Part shown: one piece after another, positions 27,174 through 35,882 of the stretch
Layout of the letters: each line of letters starts with the position of its first letter
Numbering within the stretch: the stretch's first letter is position 1
Assembly (NCBI GenBank): GCA_021813685.1
Contig: JAKAJS010000165.1
Location: forward strand, 1-56,653
DNA: 56,653 nt
DNA from: Deltaproteobacteria bacterium
GTDB lineage: Bacteria; Desulfobacterota; Syntrophobacteria; Syntrophobacterales; Syntrophobacteraceae
Direction of reading: 5' to 3'
Position numbers and translations under genes: made by a program
Notes under the pieces: model-generated
Database searches by the model: none
What the model was told of the DNA's origin: nothing
What the model saw: the letters and a program-made list of their open reading frames with translations, nothing else

Positions 27174-27878
27174 CTATCCGGAAGGAAGCAGCACTTTGCC
27201 AAACCGGTTCCAACGGATAAGACTCTTGGAGGGATTCATGCTCAGCACTCCGTCGCGCCTCCAGGACCAGTAGATGACGAAGGCTTCCCCCACCAGGTTC
27301 CTGTTGGGCACGAAGCCCCAGAAACGGCTGTCGCTGCTGTTGTCGCGGTTGTCGCCCATAACGAAGTAGTGGTTGGCCGGAACGACGACCGGACCGAAAT
27401 CGTCCCTCGGACCGGGCACAATACGCGGATCGCTGTAGTGGCCGTAGGGATCTTTGAGAAGTTTGTCGTTTATGTAGATTTTCTTGTCAATAATTTCAAC
27501 TTTTTCCAGGGGGAGGCCGATTACTCTTTTGATGTAATCCACCGAGCGGTTTCGCGGATATTGAAAGACCACCACGTCGAACCGCTTGGGCGAACTGATG
27601 GGGACAATCACATTGTTGGCGAAGGGAACCCGGATGCCATAGATGAATTTGTTTACCAGGATATGGTCGCCGACCTTCAGGGTCGGCTCCATGGAACCCG
27701 AAGGGATCTTAAAGGCCTGAACGACGAAGGCGCGAATAAACAGGGCGAGGAGAACGGCAATGACCAATACTTCAGTATACTCGCGCACGACCGATTTCTG
27801 CGCCGGTCTCTCCCCCGATAGCTTGGCGGCTCTTTTCAACACGGACTCCTTGGATGCAGTTATGGGCCAAATCTTCAT
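27174..27878 (-). CDS. lepB: Signal peptidase I
   Basis: The 234-residue protein has one N-terminal membrane anchor (VLVIAVLLALFIRAFVVQAF). It carries the catalytic Ser in IPSGSMEPTL and the catalytic Lys in VDYIKRVIGLP, followed by the conserved boxes FVMGDNRDNSSDSRFWGFV. It removes signal peptides from exported proteins at the outer face of the inner membrane. The start at 27878 (GGGA seven bases upstream) is preferred to an in-frame TTG 11 codons earlier. It diverges from the pil operon. Confidence 0.95.
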   Translation of the reverse strand: MKIWPITASKESVLKRAAKLSGERPAQKSVVREYTEVLVIAVLLALFIRAFVVQAFKIPSGSMEPTLKVGDHILVNKFIYGIRVPFANNVIVPISSPKRFDVVVFQYPRNRSVDYIKRVIGLPLEKVEIIDKKIYINDKLLKDPYGHYSDPRIVPGPRDDFGPVVVPANHYFVMGDNRDNSSDSRFWGFVPNRNLVGEAFVIYWSWRRDGVLSMNPSKSLIRWNRFGKVLLPSG

Positions 27879-27961
27879 TATGGTCCCATTGCCGGTCCTT
27901 TTCAAGGACAAGATGCCACAGCGGGCCGGACAAACGAAAACAACCGGGGAAAACCTTTAAT

Positions 27962-29023
27962 ATGAATTCATTATTCTCCAAATCCGAAAATCTCGTAGGC
28001 CTCGATGTGGGCTCCCACAGCGTAAAGCTCGTAGAGGTCAACAGCAGCGGGGAGGCCCCCAAACTGGTCAACATGGGGGTGGCCCCCCTGCCCCGCGACT
28101 CCTTTGTCGAAGGCCGGCTCGCCAAACCCGAGCTCGTAGCCGAAGCGATCCGCTCGCTAGCCACCCACCTCAAGGTCAAGCGCAAATCGGTCGCCGTTTC
28201 CATCTCGGGCTACGATGTAATGATAAAAAAAATCGAGCTGCCCACCATGACGGAGGACGAACTGGCCGAAAGGATGCAATCCGAACTCGGCCAGTATATC
28301 CCTTACAACATCGAGGAGGTCGACGTCGATTACCAGGTGATCGATGTTTCCAAAAACCGCCCCAACTTCATGGACGTGCTTTTGGTGGCCGCCAAGAAGG
28401 AATCGATCTCCGATTTCAACAACCTGCTGCGGCTCGCCGGCTTCGAGCCCCTGGTGGTCGATGTGGACTTTTTCGCCCTCAGCAACTCCTTTGAGGCCAC
28501 CTGCGGCTTTGGCGAGGAGAGAGTCGCCCTGCTCGACCTGGGCGCCAACAAGTCGCTGCTAAACATCGCCCACAGGGGTTTGCCCGTCTTTACCAGAAGC
28601 ATCTCCATCGGGGGAAACCAGCTTACCGACGCCATAAAGGACACCTTCAGCATCGGATTCGAGGAGGCCGAATCGGTAAAGCTGGGCGATTCGCAGGGGA
28701 AATATCCCGCAAAGGATCTGGAGGAAATCTTCGTCTCTACGGTAAGCGGTTGGGTCACCCAGTGCCAGCGCGCCCTCGATTTTTATTACCACAATTTTCC
28801 CGAGGACAAGGTCGGCTCGATCTATTTGAGCGGAGGCTCCTGCAAGATCCCCGGCCTTGACAAAGTGCTCCACGAACATCTCGATCTTCCCGTGGAGGTC
28901 TTCAACCCCGTCTCGCGCATTCATCACGACGCAAAACTGTTCGATCCGGCTTATGTGGAGTATGTGGGGCCGCAAATGGCCATCTCGTTTGGACTGGCTT
29001 TAAGAAAGAGCAGAGAGAAATGA
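27962..29023 (+). CDS. pilM: Type IV pilus assembly protein PilM
   Basis: The 353-residue protein is an actin-like ATPase fold (LVGLDVGSHSVKLVEV, ALLDLGANKSLLNI, IYLSGGSCKIPGL). It binds the N-terminal tail of PilN at the cytoplasmic side of the pilus alignment complex. The ATG at 27962 begins the conserved N-terminus; the frame extends upstream without coding character. It starts the pilM-pilN-pilO-pilQ cluster and overlaps pilN by four bases (ATGA). Confidence 0.94.
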   Translation: MNSLFSKSENLVGLDVGSHSVKLVEVNSSGEAPKLVNMGVAPLPRDSFVEGRLAKPELVAEAIRSLATHLKVKRKSVAVSISGYDVMIKKIELPTMTEDELAERMQSELGQYIPYNIEEVDVDYQVIDVSKNRPNFMDVLLVAAKKESISDFNNLLRLAGFEPLVVDVDFFALSNSFEATCGFGEERVALLDLGANKSLLNIAHRGLPVFTRSISIGGNQLTDAIKDTFSIGFEEAESVKLGDSQGKYPAKDLEEIFVSTVSGWVTQCQRALDFYYHNFPEDKVGSIYLSGGSCKIPGLDKVLHEHLDLPVEVFNPVSRIHHDAKLFDPAYVEYVGPQMAISFGLALRKSREK

Positions 29024-29598
29024 TTCAGATAAACCTGCTTCCCGTAAGAGTCCAGAAGCGCAAGGAAGGCGCGAGGCAAATCGCCTCCATCTACTTGCTT
29101 ACCGTTGTTCTGGCGCTGGCCGTCATCGGGTATCTGAGCATCACCTACGATCATGCGATCTCCAGTCGGCAGCAGCAGCTGTCCGCACTCCAGGCGCAGG
29201 TGAAAAAATATCAGGTCTTCCAGGTCCAGCTCAAACAACTTACGGATCGCAAGAATCTCATCGACCAAAAACGCCAGATCATCGAACGGCTCCGGGGAGA
29301 CCGTGATGCGGTGGTCAGAATGCTCGCCCTTTTGTCCATAAAGGTGCCGAACGGCAAAATATGGTTCGACACCCTCAACCAGGCGGGCAACGGCATCACC
29401 CTCGAAGGGGTGGCGGAAAGCAATGAGGCAATCGTTGAATTCATGCGCAATCTCCAGTCTTCCCCCTATATAGTGGCCGGAAGCACCAACCTCGTTCTTT
29501 CCAAACAGTTTGCCGTAAAGGATATGAAGCTGAGAAAATTTCAGCTCGCCTATCATTTTCACACCTACTCCGAACTCCACAAAACAGCGAAGAAGTAG
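29020..29598 (+). CDS. pilN: Type IV pilus assembly protein PilN
   Basis: The 192-residue protein begins MIQINLLPVR, the INLLP motif that inserts into PilM. One membrane helix (residues about 22-42) is followed by a periplasmic coiled coil and ferredoxin-like domain. With PilO it forms the inner-membrane alignment ring. The four-base overlap with pilM indicates coupled translation. Confidence 0.93.
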   Translation: MIQINLLPVRVQKRKEGARQIASIYLLTVVLALAVIGYLSITYDHAISSRQQQLSALQAQVKKYQVFQVQLKQLTDRKNLIDQKRQIIERLRGDRDAVVRMLALLSIKVPNGKIWFDTLNQAGNGITLEGVAESNEAIVEFMRNLQSSPYIVAGSTNLVLSKQFAVKDMKLRKFQLAYHFHTYSELHKTAKK

Positions 29599-29603
29599 AG
29601 GCC

Positions 29604-30233
29604 ATGAAAAATTTACTTGCCCCATTCCAGGGAAAAATCTCGGAGCTCCAGGAAAAAATCTCGGAACTCGATCTTGCACACAAGGTACTGCTTTTCGCAG
29701 GCACACTGCTGTTCCTGGGCGCCGCCTTCTACTTTCTCAAGTTCCAGGGCCAGCTGAACACCGTCTCCCGACTCGACGCCCAGATCTCCTCCCAGCGAAG
29801 TCAGCTTGCTTCTCTCAAGATGGCCGTAGCCAAGGTAAACGTGCTCAAAAAGCAGATCGCCCAATCGCAAAAGGAGTTCGTAAAGCTCCTCATGCTCCTT
29901 CCGGATAAAAAGGAAATCCCCGGCCTGCTGGAAAGCGTCTCCCGACTGGGCGCCTACGTGGGCCTGGAAAACATACTCTTTCAACCCGAACCCGAGGTGC
30001 TACACCAGTTCTACGCAACGATTCCCGTCCGGCTCGATCTAGTGGGCACCTTCGATGATCTGGGGGTCTTTCTGGACAGCGTCTCCAAACTCGACAGAAT
30101 TCTCAAAGTCAAGGCGTTGAAACTCGTCCGGCAGAGCAAGCAGCAGACTCCGCTGCTCCAGGTCGACTGCGAGATCGTTACGTATCGGTTTTTGAAACAC
30201 CCAATTCCCCAGAAGGCCCCGAAAAGGAGATAG
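29604..30233 (+). CDS. pilO: Type IV pilus assembly protein PilO
   Basis: The 209-residue protein has one membrane helix (VLLFAGTLLFLGAAFYFL, residues about 29-46), a coiled coil to about residue 95, and a C-terminal ferredoxin-like domain containing the PilO phrase QFYATIPVRLDLVGTFDDL. It pairs with PilN in the periplasm. The gene starts five bases after pilN. No pilP gene follows, although PilP usually links this ring to the secretin. Confidence 0.92.
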   Translation: MKNLLAPFQGKISELQEKISELDLAHKVLLFAGTLLFLGAAFYFLKFQGQLNTVSRLDAQISSQRSQLASLKMAVAKVNVLKKQIAQSQKEFVKLLMLLPDKKEIPGLLESVSRLGAYVGLENILFQPEPEVLHQFYATIPVRLDLVGTFDDLGVFLDSVSKLDRILKVKALKLVRQSKQQTPLLQVDCEIVTYRFLKHPIPQKAPKRR

Positions 30234-30236
30234 TAC

Positions 30237-31763
30237 ATGCGCCGGGTTCGTCCGTCAGCAATTGCGATTGGTAATTCTTTAACTCGTCAATTTGGAACCG
30301 GGATGGTTCGTCAGGGGGAACGCATGCGAAGGCAGGTAAACATTTGGACCGGCTCTTATCCTTTCATTCTGGCTCTGGCGCTTCTCCTCGGCTTCTCGGC
30401 GGCCGCACGTGCGCAGACGGCTGCCCCATCGACCCTGGCCACTCCCGCTTCTCTCCTGTCCGGGGGAAGTATCACACCGGACGGGTCCCCGAAATATACC
30501 GGTAAAAAGATCAGCCTGGACCTCATGGACGCCGATGTCCGAAATGTCTTGCGACTCATCTCCCAGCTCACCTCCACAAATATCGTCGTCGACCCCGACG
30601 TGGCCGGAAAAGTCACCTTGAAGGTCAAAGACGTCCCCTGGGACCAGGTGCTCGACATGGTGCTTTCCATGAACGGGCTGGGCAAGGAACAAAACGGAAA
30701 CGTCATTCTGATCGCCAAACAGTCAAAGCTCCAACAGGATTACCTGCAGAAGATGGCGGAGATAAAGGCGAGGCAAAGCCTTGCGGAAACGAGCAAGGAC
30801 GAGGGAGAACTAACCACCGTCTATCTTCCCGTAAATTTCGGCACCCCGGCGGATCTGGCCGCCAAGATAGCCGACGGCAAAAGCCCGCAGGGCAAAGTCT
30901 CGGTGGACAAAAGAACCAGCCTCATCATCTACACCGATTACCCGGCGCGAATCGCCTCCGCCAGGAGTTTGCTCGAAAGACTCGACCGCCCGACGCCTCA
31001 GGTCCTTATCGAAGCGCGAATCGTAACCCTTAAGAGTGAACTTAACAAACAACTGGGCGTCAACTTCGGCTTTTCCTCGCTGCACGGCAACCCGCAAATC
31101 GGGGGCAGCACGGGGCAATACCAGTCGACCGGGCAGAACTTTTTCATCAATCCTCCCATTCCCGGCGAGAACCAGTTCGGTGCCATACTCACTCAGCTCA
31201 TAGGCAGCACAATGGTCAACGTGGATCTGCAGATCCAGGCGCTCCAGTCGCTCTCCATGGCAAGAGTGGTGGCCGCCCCGCGCGTCCTCACCCTCGACAA
31301 CGTCAAGGCCGAGGTCACTCAGGGCCAGGAGGTGCCTTACCTGGAGGTAAACGGTGTGAACTCCAACGTGTCCAATACGGCTTTTAAAGACGCGGTGCTC
31401 CAACTCGCGGTCACTCCTCACATCACTCCGGACCGCAAGGTGAGAATGCTCATAAACGCCAAGCAGGATACCGTTTCGACAACCACCTACGCGGTGGGGA
31501 CCAGCAGCGCACCGGGGATCGATACGAGAAAGATCCAAACCGAACTGCTCGTGGGCGACGGGAATGTGGTCGTTATCGGAGGTGTCATCGACAACCAGTA
31601 CACCTACTCCGACCAGTCTACCCCGGGGCTTAGCTCCATACCGCTCCTGGGGGCGCTTTTCAAAACCCACCAGGCCGATAACCAGAAAAATGAGCTGCTG
31701 ATCTTCATCAGCCCGAAAATAGTACAACCTTCAATAGCTTACGCCAAAACAGCGCAAGAATGA
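30237..31763 (+). CDS. pilQ: Type IV pilus secretin PilQ, short form
   Basis: The chain has an STN/N0-like domain (residues about 85-150, KISLDLMDADVRNVLRLISQ), one N1 domain (TVYLPVNFGTPADLAAKI), and a secretin domain with ARVVAAPRVLTLDNVKAEVTQGQEVPY and the closing LIFISPKIV. The usual N-terminal AMIN domains are absent, which with the lack of PilP makes a minimal system. AAGGAG precedes the ATG at 30237. However, the obvious signal peptide (RRQVNIWTGSYPFILALALL) begins at an in-frame ATG at 30324 with its own GGGGGAA site, so the true start may be 30324. Confidence 0.9.
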   Translation: MRRVRPSAIAIGNSLTRQFGTGMVRQGERMRRQVNIWTGSYPFILALALLLGFSAAARAQTAAPSTLATPASLLSGGSITPDGSPKYTGKKISLDLMDADVRNVLRLISQLTSTNIVVDPDVAGKVTLKVKDVPWDQVLDMVLSMNGLGKEQNGNVILIAKQSKLQQDYLQKMAEIKARQSLAETSKDEGELTTVYLPVNFGTPADLAAKIADGKSPQGKVSVDKRTSLIIYTDYPARIASARSLLERLDRPTPQVLIEARIVTLKSELNKQLGVNFGFSSLHGNPQIGGSTGQYQSTGQNFFINPPIPGENQFGAILTQLIGSTMVNVDLQIQALQSLSMARVVAAPRVLTLDNVKAEVTQGQEVPYLEVNGVNSNVSNTAFKDAVLQLAVTPHITPDRKVRMLINAKQDTVSTTTYAVGTSSAPGIDTRKIQTELLVGDGNVVVIGGVIDNQYTYSDQSTPGLSSIPLLGALFKTHQADNQKNELLIFISPKIVQPSIAYAKTAQE

Positions 31764-31849
31764 TTTTGCACTTGCCCCAAGCGAGAGGGCTGTGTAATAC
31801 TGATTGGAACTAATGGGTGTAAGATAAAAATGCGGAAGGGGAACAATTT

Positions 31850-32416
31850 ATGCGAAGGCAATTTCTGCCGGGGGGGCTTGTCTTCCTCTGCCTGATTGCT
31901 GGCATAATGTCGGGATGTTCGGTGCAAAGGCCGGACGCCGCTCTGGATTCCTCCGGTTCGAAGGGGAAGGGGCAAGCCGAAAAGGCCGCAACGTACCGAG
32001 CGGTTGCACCGGAAAAAGAGCCCGTACGAGTCGATTATCTGACGCTTCTCTCTAACGTTGTGAGTCCGCAGATCTATATCTACAAGGAAAAACGGCGCCT
32101 CTACGTGGTACAGTCCAACGTGGTGGTTCGCGACTATCCGATCACCCTGGGGCTCGGCCCGGCCGGCGACAAACAAACCTCGGGCGACCCGGGCAGCCCG
32201 GATGGCAACTTCTCTATCTCCGGGAAAACCCCCGGAGGCCCCTCCACGCAGGCGTCTCTCGTTATCGGCTCTCCAAAATCGGGAAAAGAAGTCTCCATCC
32301 AGGCCGAAAACGCGCCCGATCCCCTCACCAACGGCGCCATCGAACTCTATAGCAGCGACATGAAAGAGCTATTTCAGGTCGCCTCGATCGGGACTCCCGT
32401 ACATATCAGACCGTAA
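31850..32416 (+). CDS. Lipoprotein with an inactive L,D-transpeptidase (YkuD) fold
   Basis: Residues 1-23 are a lipoprotein signal with lipobox IMSGC (Cys23). Residues about 70-188 follow the YkuD fold (IYIYKEKRRLYVVQSNVVVRDYPITLG; SPDGNFSISGKT; GTPVHI at the end). At the position of the catalytic SHGCIR motif the protein reads TNGAIE at 160-165, and the upstream His is Gln151. The Cys nucleophile and both His are therefore missing. It cannot cross-link peptidoglycan by the family's mechanism and is more likely a wall-binding or regulatory protein. It follows pilQ by 86 bases and is closed by a strong terminator. Confidence 0.78.
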   Translation: MRRQFLPGGLVFLCLIAGIMSGCSVQRPDAALDSSGSKGKGQAEKAATYRAVAPEKEPVRVDYLTLLSNVVSPQIYIYKEKRRLYVVQSNVVVRDYPITLGLGPAGDKQTSGDPGSPDGNFSISGKTPGGPSTQASLVIGSPKSGKEVSIQAENAPDPLTNGAIELYSSDMKELFQVASIGTPVHIRP

Positions 32417-32421
32417 AAAAG

Positions 32422-32462
32422 CAGGGGACGGAGGATGGGACCCCCCCATCCTCCGTCCCCTG
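32422..32462. terminator. Bidirectional rho-independent terminator
   Basis: An 18-bp perfect stem (CAGGGGACGGAGGATGGG at 32422-32439 and its complement at 32445-32462) with a five-base loop is followed by TTTTAT on the plus strand. On the minus strand it is followed by CTTTTTTAC. It ends both the pil/lipoprotein unit and the opposing redox operon. Confidence 0.95.
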
Positions 32463-32474
32463 TTTTATATCTTC

Positions 32475-33053
32475 CTACGGCTGTTCCGGAAACACCTCGG
32501 CAATTTCCACAAACCGCCCGGAATTGCAGATGCTGTAACACTTGCGGCAAAAAACGCACTCATCGCCCTTATCGGCCGTAAGAGCCACCTTCCGGTTTAC
32601 TCCCCTGCCGACAAAGCCGACCGCATGTTCGCCGTTGATCTGCTCACAATAGCGCACACAAAGACCGCAGAGGCTGCAGTTGCTGGGTTCTTCGGCCGTC
32701 TGGAAGCGCGATTTTACCACTCCGTAGCGTTTCGCAAGAGCGTTTAGCGGACCCGAAGGCGCTACGGGCAACAACAGTTCGATCAGCATTCTTCGGATAT
32801 TGTTTACCCGCTCGGTCTCGGTTTGCACCACCAGGCCGCTTTCCACCGGGAAGACGCACGAAGTCACAAGCCGCGTCTTTTTCCCCTGGGTGATCTCCAC
32901 CATGCAGAACCGGCACACCCCCGCAGGCTCGAGCTGATCGTGGGCGCACAGGGTCGGAATATCTATCCCGACCGCTCTTGCCGCATCCAGAACGCTTTGC
33001 CCTTCTCTTGCGGTTACTTCCCGTCCGTTTATCGTAAGGGTAACGGTTTTCAT
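32475..33053 (-). CDS. HoxU/NuoG-like iron-sulfur subunit of an NADH-oxidising complex
   Basis: The 192-residue protein starts with a plant-type [2Fe-2S] ferredoxin domain (TLCAHDQLEPAGVCRFCMVEI plus TSC). It ends with two cysteine motifs for [4Fe-4S] clusters (CSLCGLCVRYCEQ, CVFCRKCYSICNS). It thus matches the short HoxU type or the N-terminal part of NuoG, and would relay electrons from the NuoF-like flavoprotein encoded upstream. Its start overlaps that gene's end by four bases. No hydrogenase or formate dehydrogenase catalytic domain is attached or adjacent, so the electron acceptor is unknown. Confidence 0.88.
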   Translation of the reverse strand: MKTVTLTINGREVTAREGQSVLDAARAVGIDIPTLCAHDQLEPAGVCRFCMVEITQGKKTRLVTSCVFPVESGLVVQTETERVNNIRRMLIELLLPVAPSGPLNALAKRYGVVKSRFQTAEEPSNCSLCGLCVRYCEQINGEHAVGFVGRGVNRKVALTADKGDECVFCRKCYSICNSGRFVEIAEVFPEQP

Positions 33054-34981
33054 TTACTTTCCCCCTTTGCTTTCTGCACGACCGGAGTCCCGTAGGCAAC
33101 CGGCGCAGGCACAGGACCTCCCGGCAGCCTGGTGACAGCGCTAAAGCGCGCAGGACACACCTGAAAACAGGTCCCGCATTTGATACACTTCTCCTGATCA
33201 ATAATGTGGACGATCTTTTTGTCTCCCGCAATTGCATCGGTCGGGCACTGCTTGCGGCACGTGCCACAGGCACTGCACTTTTGCGGGTCGATATAAAAGA
33301 CGATCAGATCGCGGCAGACACGGGCGGGACACTGCTTGTGGAGCACATGCGCCTCGTACTCGTCGCGGAAGTAGGTAAGGGTGCTCAGCACGGGATTTGC
33401 CGCCGTCTGGCCAAGAGCGCACAGGGAAGCATCCTTCATGAAGGCGCCGAGCTCTTCCAGGGTGGCCAGATCCTCCCGGGTGCCGTTGCCTTCGGTGATG
33501 TTTGTAAGAATCCGCTTCATCTGCCGAAGCCCTTCCCGGCAGGGCACACATTTTCCGCACGATTCGTCTGCGAGAAAATTCGTGAAATACTTGGCCACAT
33601 CCACCATGCAGGTGTCTTCGTCCATGACGATCATGCCGCCCGAGCCCATCATGGCGCCGACCTTGCTCAGTTCGTCGAAATCCACCGGCAGATCCAGGTA
33701 TTGCTCGGGAATGCACCCGCCCGAAGGACCTCCGGTCTGAACGGCCTTGAACTTGCGGTCGTTTCGTATCCCCCCGCCGATGTCATAGACAATCTGGCGA
33801 AGACTCACGCCCATGGGTGCCTCGACCAGTCCGGTGTATTTCACCTTGCCTACCAGGGAGAAGATCTTCGTGCCCTTGCTGCCCTCGGTGCCAAGCGAGC
33901 GGAACCAGTCGGCGCCGTTATTGATGATCAGGGGAACGTTTGCCCAAGTCTCCACGTTATTGAGATTGCTCGGCTTATCGAATACGCCCTTTACCGCCGT
34001 CCGGATGTACTTGGGACGGGGCTCGCCCACGCGCCCTTCGATGGCGCTCATGAGCGCGCTCGATTCTCCCGAGACAAAGGCGCCCGCACCCTGGTGAATC
34101 ATCACGTCGAAGCTAAAGCCCGAACCCAGGATGTTTTCGCCCAGAAGTCCCAGCTGTTTTGCCTGCGCAATGGCGATCGGCAGGTTTTCGATGGCGATGC
34201 TGTATTCCTGGCGCACATAGACAAAGCCCTGGGTCGAGCCCATCGCGTAGGCGCCAAGCATGAGGCCTTCGAGCACGCTGTGGGGGTTGCCCTCGAGAAT
34301 CGAACGGTCCATGTAGGCGCCAGGATCGCCTTCATCGGCGTTTACAATCACGTACTTGGGTTCGCCCGGCGCATTGCGGGTCGTCTCCCACTTCACCCCC
34401 GCGGGAAACCCTCCCCCGCCTCTGCCCCGCAAATCCGACTTTTTGATCTCTTCGAGCACATCGACCGGGGTCATGGTCGAAAGTGCCTTGGAAAGAGCCG
34501 AATAGCCGCCCGCAGCGATATAGTCTTCGATGTTCCTCGGGCTTATCTGGTAATTGTTGCCGAAAACCACCTGGTTTTGCAGCTGGTAGAAGGGGATCTC
34601 GTGCTGATAGGCACAACGCTTTCCCGTCTTTTCGTCCTGAAAAAGCAGTCTTTCCACCAGTTGGTTTTTCACCAGTGTTTCTTCCACGATCTCGGCCACG
34701 TCTTCGGGCTTTACCTGGAAATAAAATATCTTTTCCGGAAAAATCTTGGCCATCGGCCCCCGTTCGCAAAACCCGTGGCACCCGGTGCGGCGAACGGCAA
34801 TCTGCCCTTCCAGACCGCGACTTTTTATCTCTTTTTCGAAGGCATCGGCTACGGCTGCCGACTTGTAGGCATGACACCCCGTGCCCTCGCAAACAGCGAT
34901 CGATCGTTTGATCCCTTCGCGCTCTGCGAACAGTTCCTTCTGGAACTGCTTAAGCTCCTCGACGGAGTTGAGTTTTTTCAT
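33050..34981 (-). CDS. NuoF-like NADH-binding flavoprotein with ferredoxin extensions
   Basis: The 643-residue protein has an N-terminal thioredoxin-like [2Fe-2S] domain (VCEGTGCHAYKS, RRTGCHGFCERGP). Its NuoF core holds the FMN/NADH motif LRGRGGGGFPAGVKWE and the NADEGDPGAYMDR loop, followed by the [4Fe-4S] motif SCGKCVPCREG. At the C-terminus are two further [4Fe-4S] motifs (CSACGTCRKQCP, CIKCGTCFQVCP). This is the HndC/HydB architecture of electron-bifurcating hydrogenases and related complexes. It lies in a tight operon with NuoE-like and HoxU-like genes and should exchange electrons between NAD(H) and ferredoxin-level carriers. Confidence 0.93.
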   Translation of the reverse strand: MKKLNSVEELKQFQKELFAEREGIKRSIAVCEGTGCHAYKSAAVADAFEKEIKSRGLEGQIAVRRTGCHGFCERGPMAKIFPEKIFYFQVKPEDVAEIVEETLVKNQLVERLLFQDEKTGKRCAYQHEIPFYQLQNQVVFGNNYQISPRNIEDYIAAGGYSALSKALSTMTPVDVLEEIKKSDLRGRGGGGFPAGVKWETTRNAPGEPKYVIVNADEGDPGAYMDRSILEGNPHSVLEGLMLGAYAMGSTQGFVYVRQEYSIAIENLPIAIAQAKQLGLLGENILGSGFSFDVMIHQGAGAFVSGESSALMSAIEGRVGEPRPKYIRTAVKGVFDKPSNLNNVETWANVPLIINNGADWFRSLGTEGSKGTKIFSLVGKVKYTGLVEAPMGVSLRQIVYDIGGGIRNDRKFKAVQTGGPSGGCIPEQYLDLPVDFDELSKVGAMMGSGGMIVMDEDTCMVDVAKYFTNFLADESCGKCVPCREGLRQMKRILTNITEGNGTREDLATLEELGAFMKDASLCALGQTAANPVLSTLTYFRDEYEAHVLHKQCPARVCRDLIVFYIDPQKCSACGTCRKQCPTDAIAGDKKIVHIIDQEKCIKCGTCFQVCPARFSAVTRLPGGPVPAPVAYGTPVVQKAKGESK

Positions 34982-34999
34982 TGCTGTGTCCCCTGAGTT

Positions 35000-35716
35000 T
35001 TATTCCGGCTCTTCGACCAGTTTTTTGAGTTCCGCAACCGACGGATTGCTGTGATAGGCGCCCCCGACCGTCATGACAGGGCCTAGCGCACAGCAACCCA
35101 GGCAATTGACCGTCTTAAGCGTATACTTCATGTTCGGATCGGTCTCGCCCGGCTTGAGGTTCAAAACGGACTCGGTCCTGGTGAGAAGCTCAGTTGCCCC
35201 CCGGACGTGGCAGGCCGTACCCGTACACACCTGTACGGTCTGGCGCCCCTGAGGCTCCAGACTGAACATGGTGTAAAACGAAGCGATCTGCATGATCCGT
35301 GTCATCGGCACCTTGAGCCGCTCGGAGATCCACACCAGGGCAGGCTTGGAGAGCCAGTTGTTCTGCTTCTGCACGTCGAGCAGAATCTGGATGAGCATGC
35401 TTTCATCGCAGCCGTGCCTGTCGATAATCTCGTCGACCTCCCGGATCTCTCGGATGAAGTCCTTTATCGCCTCTTCTTTTCGCTTCACCCGCTTAAGGCT
35501 TGCCAGGTGGTGCACCGCTTCCTTCTCCAGCTTCTGGAGCGCGGTCTGCATCGATTCATGTTTCTGGCCAAGATCGGAATACTCGGCCAGCGTCTCGAGT
35601 CCCTTCAAGAGAAGCTCGGATTTTGTCAGCTTGGATTTTTCCTGCAGTTTCGACAACATCTCTTCCTGATCTTTATTCACCCGGACCCCGACCATTCGGG
35701 TTTTGGTTTTGTCCAT
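35000..35716 (-). CDS. NuoE-like [2Fe-2S] subunit fused to a ribbon-helix-helix DNA-binding domain
   Basis: Residues about 85-238 are a NuoE/HndA-type thioredoxin-like [2Fe-2S] protein with ligands in VCTGTACHVRG near 162-167 and NCLGCCALGPVM near 203-207. Residues about 6-46 (TRMVGVRVNKDQEEMLSKLQ, then SKLTKSELLLKGLETLAE) have the strand-helix-helix pattern of ribbon-helix-helix repressors, followed by a coiled linker. Such an N-terminus is not part of ordinary NuoE. AAGGGGG precedes the ATG at good spacing, so the fusion is in the translated chain. A perfect palindrome lies 17 bases upstream of the start. I infer a subunit that may sense redox state and control its own locus. Confidence 0.82.
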   Translation of the reverse strand: MDKTKTRMVGVRVNKDQEEMLSKLQEKSKLTKSELLLKGLETLAEYSDLGQKHESMQTALQKLEKEAVHHLASLKRVKRKEEAIKDFIREIREVDEIIDRHGCDESMLIQILLDVQKQNNWLSKPALVWISERLKVPMTRIMQIASFYTMFSLEPQGRQTVQVCTGTACHVRGATELLTRTESVLNLKPGETDPNMKYTLKTVNCLGCCALGPVMTVGGAYHSNPSVAELKKLVEEPE

Positions 35717-35733
35717 GTGCGGCCCCCTTCTGG

Positions 35734-35748
35734 GTTAAACGGTTTAAC
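35734..35748. promoter_or_regulatory. Palindrome upstream of the NuoE-fusion gene
   Basis: GTTAAACGGTTTAAC is a perfect 7-bp inverted repeat around a central G, placed 17 bases before the NuoE-fusion start. It shares GTTA/TAAC half-sites with the second palindrome at 35818-35831. Both would suit a dimeric ribbon-helix-helix repressor. Confidence 0.55.
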
Positions 35749-35817
35749 GCCTCTTTTACCACCCGGGGGGGCACCGGTCAAGTGAATGTTTTCTCTTTGA
35801 CTTCCACTTCTTTTTTC

Positions 35818-35831
35818 CGTTAGGACTAACG
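35818..35831. promoter_or_regulatory. Palindrome upstream of the 2-oxoacid oxidoreductase-like gene
   Basis: CGTTAGGACTAACG is a 6-bp inverted repeat with a two-base centre, 51 bases before the oxidoreductase-like start. Its outer half-sites match those at 35734-35748, giving each divergent gene one site. Confidence 0.5.
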
Positions 35832-35882
35832 TGGGGGATTTGTTTACTATTTTTTGCCATTTTCCTTTAGGAGTCTTCTGCA

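Noticed and set aside
33206..34996. A 596-codon open frame on the plus strand opposite the NuoF-like gene
   Set aside because: It is an antisense shadow of a GC-rich gene with clear NuoF motifs; the implied protein has no recognisable domain.
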